This document shows positions 58,962 through 64,000 of a stretch of DNA of 64,000 nt, in pieces. Source of the DNA: Chondrosia reniformis (Eukaryota; Porifera; Demospongiae; Chondrillida; Chondrillidae); contig OX359190.1 of NCBI GenBank assembly GCA_947172415.1, positions 7,564,001 to 7,628,000 on the forward strand. Direction: 5' to 3'. The position numbers were made by a program, and so were the translations under genes. The notes below the pieces were generated by a model. The model did no database searches. It was not told the origin of the DNA and saw only the letters and a list, made by a program, of their open reading frames with translations. Each line of letters begins with the position of its first letter. Position 1 is the first letter of the stretch.

Positions 58962-61260
58962 ATGACCTTGAAATCTCAGCTTCAAAGAAAAAAGACTTTT
59001 TGTATTTTATTGCTTCTCTCTGGTTCGCTTGTTATAAGTGTTCGGTTGTTCCTATCGACAGATCTAGAGACCTTTTCGTCGTATCGATATCTGTACCAAG
59101 AGAACAGTGCTACTTCACAAGTAACTGGGTGGAATACCACTAATAACACACTGGCTGTTCCCTACTTGGGAGTTTCAGATCATCCGTCAAAGTCAATTTG
59201 GTCTAACATACTTGAAACGTGTCCTCACAAGCACGGATGGCTCACTACCGAGTGTACCTTATCTCAAGTAAAAGAGAAAGTGGAAGGTTGCACTCTTAGC
59301 GGCGTTAGTCTAGAAAGGCTACGTGCAGGAACCTATCTTCCCTTGGATATTGTAAACAATGTTCGTTATTTTGTAATCTTTATCGGCCATCAAAGAAGTG
59401 GTAGTAGTATAGTAGGTATGATGCTTGACTCCCATCCTCGAGTTCTTGTTTCCAATGAGTACAACATAATACATGAATTAGTGCGAAATCCTTCCATTCA
59501 TCAAAACAAATCAAAAATATTTGATGGCGTAGCTCTGCGGTCGCGAACAATGGCATATCGGTACAAGCACAGAGATAGTTCTAAAGGATACAGTCTTTAC
59601 GTCCCAGGGGGGTATAATGGCGCGTACAACGGTGGAATAGATGTGATAGGTGATAAAACTGCAGGGAGAACTGTGGGAATGTATATGGCAAAATCAGAGA
59701 AATTTGTGAAAGTCTTAGCAAAGCTTAAAAATATCCTTAAAATACCAATAAAATTTATTCAGGTAAGTGTTGTTCCCTGTAGTATCATTGTGATTGCTCT
59801 AAATGCATACGCCAGTACACTGCATGTACTGATACACTTTTTATACACTCTGCTTTGTATATGATAATGTTAGGGGTCATGTAAGATTTTGTATATAATG
59901 TGACCTTTAGGAGTCATGCATGTATAAGAGGATTTTATGGCATTTGTATTGTAATTGGATAGCTAGCTATAGAGGCTGTCAGTGAAGATCAAAGTAACTA
60001 ATATAATATAGAGTGACCTACGTAACATCTTGATGGTATCATGTTAGATTTCCATTCTATTAGCTATATAGAGTATCTATTCTCTGCCTTTAAATTAATT
60101 AGTCTCATTGATTAACCAGGACTTGCTTTGGTATGGTTCTATGGTGTTATTCATTAATCTGCATTATTTAATAATTTACTTGCACCTGATATGCACATTC
60201 ATAATTGTACTTCCCTATTATGTCAAGTGAGATACGTATATGGGTATATATATGGGGCTTGGCAGAAGGAGAGAGTCAAGATATATAACATTAACGTGTA
60301 AACTGTACATGTCATGCTAGGATTGTACAACCTGATTTTTAGGTACTTAGGTAATAATAGGTATACAGGCTTATATATATATTTATTAAATGAACACCAA
60401 TTATTATTGTTGATTTTGCATCATATACTATGTGTTGATTTATGAAGTTTATTGAGCAACAGCAACATTAAATCTTATCTTAAATAGAAGTTGTTTGGTT
60501 GTTTTAAACACCAACCTTTCCTCATTTTTTCATATTGCTGATGAAGACCTACGGGTTGAAATGTTCTATTCCAAAGATTTAAGGTTGCTGTTGCTCAATA
60601 AACTTCATATATCATCATGATCGCGACAAATAAACCCTATCACTTCATACTATATGTGTTGTACATACAGTCTATTATAAGGTGGCAGTTTATCAAGGCT
60701 TTCTAGATCCACCATCATGAAAATAACAGCACTAGTAATTTCTATGGAAATGTGCCTGTTTATTTAATGCACATACATACTAATATAACCTTTTCAACAC
60801 TTTCTTTAATTAGGTAATTCGTAATCCATTTGACAGCATCACCACTAACTACATATACAATATTGGAGGAGCAGACTTGCGGGTACAACTTATAAGCAAC
60901 AAAACCACTACTGAGAAGATTGATGTTGTGATGAACCAGTCTGATTTCTTCTGCCAGCTGGAGTGGTACTTCAGCCATTCCTATGCAGTAGAAAGTATGA
61001 TCACAAAATTGCACTTAGATGTGATACAGATTCACTTATCTGATTTGGTGTTTAACCCCAATAGAGAGCTAAACCAGCTCTGTGTTTTCCTTGGATTAAA
61101 TTGCACAAAGGATTTCATTACAAAATGTGAAAATGTACTCTTTAAGGAGCCTTCTAGGTCACGGCTCAAAATGGACTGGACACAAGAACAAATTGACATG
61201 GTAATGCAGTTAAATCAACAGGTGTCATTTTTAAAACGGTATTCATTTACTTCTCATTGA
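58962..61260 (+). CDS. Membrane-anchored (Golgi-type) sulfotransferase
   Basis: Two exons, 58962-59762 and 60814-61260, join in phase 0 to 415 residues. A short basic N-terminus and one hydrophobic span (about residues 12-31) give a type II membrane topology. The PAPS-binding loop is FIGHQRSGSSIVGMMLDSHP (GHQRSGSS at about 142-149). The 3'-phosphate-binding motif is VIRNPFDSI at about 268-276, straight after the splice junction. These are the two signatures of sulfotransferase domains that move sulfate from PAPS to carbohydrate or protein tyrosine. N-glycosylation sequons fit a luminal domain. The acceptor substrate cannot be told. The intron holds a foldback element. Confidence 0.88.
60442..60608 (+). 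repeat. Foldback element with hammerhead-like core (sulfotransferase intron)
   Basis: Arms 60442-60476 and 60574-60608 are inverted copies of 35 bp with one mismatch. Between them CTGATGA (60538-60544) is followed by GACC/GGTT pairing around TACG and then GAAA. It has the same architecture as 27303-27437, but the arm sequence is unrelated, so the arms are not simply conserved element ends. Confidence 0.6.
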
Positions 61261-62207
61261 TGTAATATAAGAATGTATATGATTAATAATTTAATGGCTA
61301 CATATATATGTAAATAATAATAATTGTATTAAAGTGACACATGCAAAAGGCCAAGTTGGGTCCCATGAATCACTATAAAATATAGTATATACTATAGATC
61401 AATCTAATATCAAGTTGAAATGTGTGAATAAAATCAGCCAAAGGCATAATATCAGACTTCTTGGAATTTAAAGCTCATTCAAGGATATAACTTCACTCTT
61501 TACCTTCCAGGCTACACCAGCTTATCCTCTGTCTTCTCTCTGATTATATACTTTGCTCATGTAAAGGAATCAACTATGAACAAATGTAACATATACTAAA
61601 TTACTGCTTTGAAACTATTGATGGTTGAAGTATACAGAGTGCTGACAACCCAGTCCATATTCCTATTGCTTAATCTATATATACTGTATATGTATAACCT
61701 GGCTTGTAAAAGCTTTTGTTTGTGTATATATATATATACTTTCCTTTTTTCATTTCATTCCATTCTTTTCTATTGATTATTGTTAAAGGCATCAGTCTCC
61801 CCATTATGTGCAAGCTTCTAGGTGTTAGTAGATAATTGGCAGATGTGCTCTAAACTATATGAGTATGATTTTTTAAGCGGCTACTCTGTAAACAAGTGTT
61901 TGCCTTCAATATCTTATAAAGCTTGCAGCAGGACTACGTATATACATTGTGTGGTGTATACACTTGACCTACGTATCTCTCACCATATACTATATATATA
62001 TTAATTTCATAGAGTAGAAATATAAAGTACATTTAGTATTAAATGGTGAGACATGTATATGAAGCTACTTGCTCTCACAGGAAATAAGGGATGTTTCAGA
62101 AACCTTGAAGAAAATTTACTAGCTTGCCCTATATCTCTCACCACGCATCAATTTCATATAATACTAGAGTTAAATGTATATTTAGTACTCACACTCTGTA
62201 TCAAATG
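61261..62207. other. 3' flank of the sulfotransferase gene
   Basis: No gene is seen. From about 62080 the text (TATCTCTCACCACGCATCAA, then TTAGTACTCACACTCTG) resembles diverged satellite sequence leading into the array. Confidence 0.5.
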
Positions 62208-64000
62208 GAGAGAGATTCATCTAGAAACCATGTTCATTCATCTCATATTGTTCATTCATCTCATATTATCTTTAAATTTAACTTTCCTTCCTACAAAGAA
62301 TGAGAAGTTAATTAGAATGCAGTACTTAATGGTCGAATTTCATTCCACTGCCCCACTTCCGCTACAAGGATATAAAATGGAAGATACATGATTTGTCTAG
62401 AAACCGTGTTCATTCCTTCCACATTATCTTTAAACTTGACTTTCCTTCCTACAAAGAATGAGAAATTAATCAAAATGTGGTACTTAATGGTCGAATTTCA
62501 TTCCACTGCCCCACTTCCGCTACAAGGATATAAAATGGAAGATACATGATTTGTCTAGAAACCATGTTCATTCCTCTCACATTATCTTTAAACTTGACTT
62601 TTCTTCCTACAAAGAATGAGAAATTAATCAAAATGTGGTATTTAATGGTCGAATTTCATTCCACTGACCCACTTCCGCTACAAGGATATGAAATGGAAGA
62701 TACATGATTTGTCTAGAAACCATGTTCATTCCTCTCACATTATCTTTAAACTTGACTTTCCTTCCTACAAAGAATGAGAAATTAATTAGAATGCAGTACT
62801 TAATGGTCGAATTTCATTCCACTGCCCCACTTCCGCTACAAGGATATAAAATGGAAGATACATGATTTGTCTAGAAACCGTGTTCATTCCTCTCACATTA
62901 TCTTTAAACTTGACTTTCCTTCCTACAAAGAATGAGAAATTAATTAGAATGCAGTACTTAATGGTCGAATTTCATTCCACTGCCCCACTTCCGCTACAAG
63001 GATATAAAATGGAAGATACATGATTTGTCTAGAAACCGTGTTCATTCCTTCCACATTATCTTTAAACTTATCTTTTCTTCCTACAAAGAATGAGAAATTA
63101 ATCAAAATGTGGTACTTAATGGTCGAATTTCATTCCACTGCCCCACTTCCGCTAAAAGGATATAAAATGGAAGATACATGATTTGTCTAGAAACCGTGTT
63201 CATTCCTCTCACATTATCTTTAAACTTGACTTTTCTTCCTACAAAGAATGAGAAATTAATCAAAATGTGGTATTTAATGGTCGAATTTCATTCCACTGAC
63301 CCACTTCCGCTACAAGGAGATAAAATGGAAGATACATGATTTGTCTAGAAACCATGTTCATTCCTCTCACATTATCTTTAAACATGACTTTCCTTCCTAC
63401 AAAGAATGAGAAATTAATCAAAATGTGGTATTTAATGGTCGAATTTCATTCCACTGACCCACTTCCGCTACAAGGAGATAAAATGGAAGATACATGATTT
63501 GTCTAGAAACCATGTTCATTACTCTCACATTATCTTTAAACTTGACTTTCCTTCCTACAAAGAATGAGAAATTAATTAGAATGCAGTACTTAATGGTCGA
63601 ATTTCATTCCACTGCCCCACTTCCGCTACAAGGATATAAAATGGAAGATACATGATTTGTCTAGAAACCGTGTTCATTCCTTCCACATTATCTTTAAACT
63701 TATCTTTTCTTCCTACAAAGAATGAGAAATTAATCAAAATGTGGTACTTAATGGTCGAATTTCATTCCACTGCCCCACTTCCGCTACAAGGATATAAAAT
63801 GGAAGATACATGATTTGTCTAGAAACCATGTTCATTCCTCTCACATTATCTTTAAACTTGACTTTTCTTCCTATAAAGAATGAGAAATTAATCAAAATGT
63901 GGTATTTAATGGTCGAATTTCATTCCACTGACCCACTTCCGCTACAAGGAGATAAAATGGAAGATACATGATTTGTCTAGAAACCATGTTCATTCCTCTC
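62208..64000. repeat. 158-bp satellite array, continues past the window
   Basis: A 158-bp unit repeats about eleven times; the motif ATTTGTCTAG recurs at 62391, 62549, 62707, 62865 and 63023, always 158 bp apart. Units differ at linked sites: AATTAGAATGCAG or AATCAAAATGTGG, CTGCCCC or CTGACCC, GGATATAAAA or GGAGATAAAA, CTCTCAC or CTTCCAC. The first unit has a small internal duplication (CATTCATCTCATATT). There is no coding potential. Confidence 0.97.

Noticed and set aside
62208..64000. CRISPR or coding repeat in the terminal array
   Set aside because: The whole 158-bp unit repeats without variable spacers, and no frame stays open across units; it is a satellite.
1..64000. tRNA and rRNA genes
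   Set aside because: I looked for T-arm GGTTCGAAT-type motifs with matching acceptor stems and for rRNA-like conserved blocks and found none I could support.

Overview
The window is AT-rich animal DNA with many short, phase-consistent introns, dense MITE-like and foldback repeats, and a satellite array. The gene content (a signal-peptide, Asn-rich ectodomain protein with about eight C-terminal membrane spans, a CARD-headed HELZ2-type helicase, a single-domain CatSper channel, a CD225/dispanin protein, DDB2) fits an early-branching metazoan. A demosponge is my best guess; this is inference from gene style, not a species match.

Layout. (1) 1-14744: a segmental tandem duplication of about 7-8 kb. 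Copy 1 has an intact membrane receptor-like gene (2951-7147). Copy 2 (9658-13857) is about 99% alike by eye but has one nonsense codon inside its first membrane helix. Copy 1 also has a near-perfect 226-bp inverted repeat around the gene's 5' end that copy 2 lacks. (2) 15500-20102: a four-exon CD225/dispanin gene followed by a second set of its exons 2-4, in frame but without a recognisable first exon. (3) 20368-22660: a MITE-like element and a 5'-truncated, nonsense-mutated LINE on the minus strand. (4) 23178-29111 (+): a 12-exon CatSper-family channel, closest by my recall to CatSper4. (5) 29795-51753 (-): a 29-exon gene for a protein of about 3,694 residues. It joins an N-terminal CARD-like death fold, a coding minisatellite, CCCH zinc fingers, a UPF1-type helicase, an RNB-like nuclease domain that seems to lack its catalytic acids, and a second UPF1-type helicase. 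All 29 exon phases chain without a break. (6) 52869-57444 (+): a DDB2 homologue, head to head with the helicase gene. (7) 58962-61260 (+): a two-exon membrane-anchored sulfotransferase. (8) 62208-64000: a 158-bp satellite running off the window edge, with signs of a three-unit higher-order repeat.

Threaded through introns and intergenic DNA are mobile-element remnants carrying hammerhead-ribozyme folds. One, at 25669-25713, has every core element of a type I hammerhead, and other copies show compensating changes in stem I.

The most interesting item is the CARD/HELZ2-type protein. Vertebrate HELZ2 is interferon-linked, so fusion to a death-fold adaptor domain suggests (inference) an innate immune RNA-sensing or effector role. 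Its 5' neighbour DDB2 is a DNA-damage sensor, its 3' neighbour is the convergent CatSper gene; I see no operon-like coupling among the genes here.
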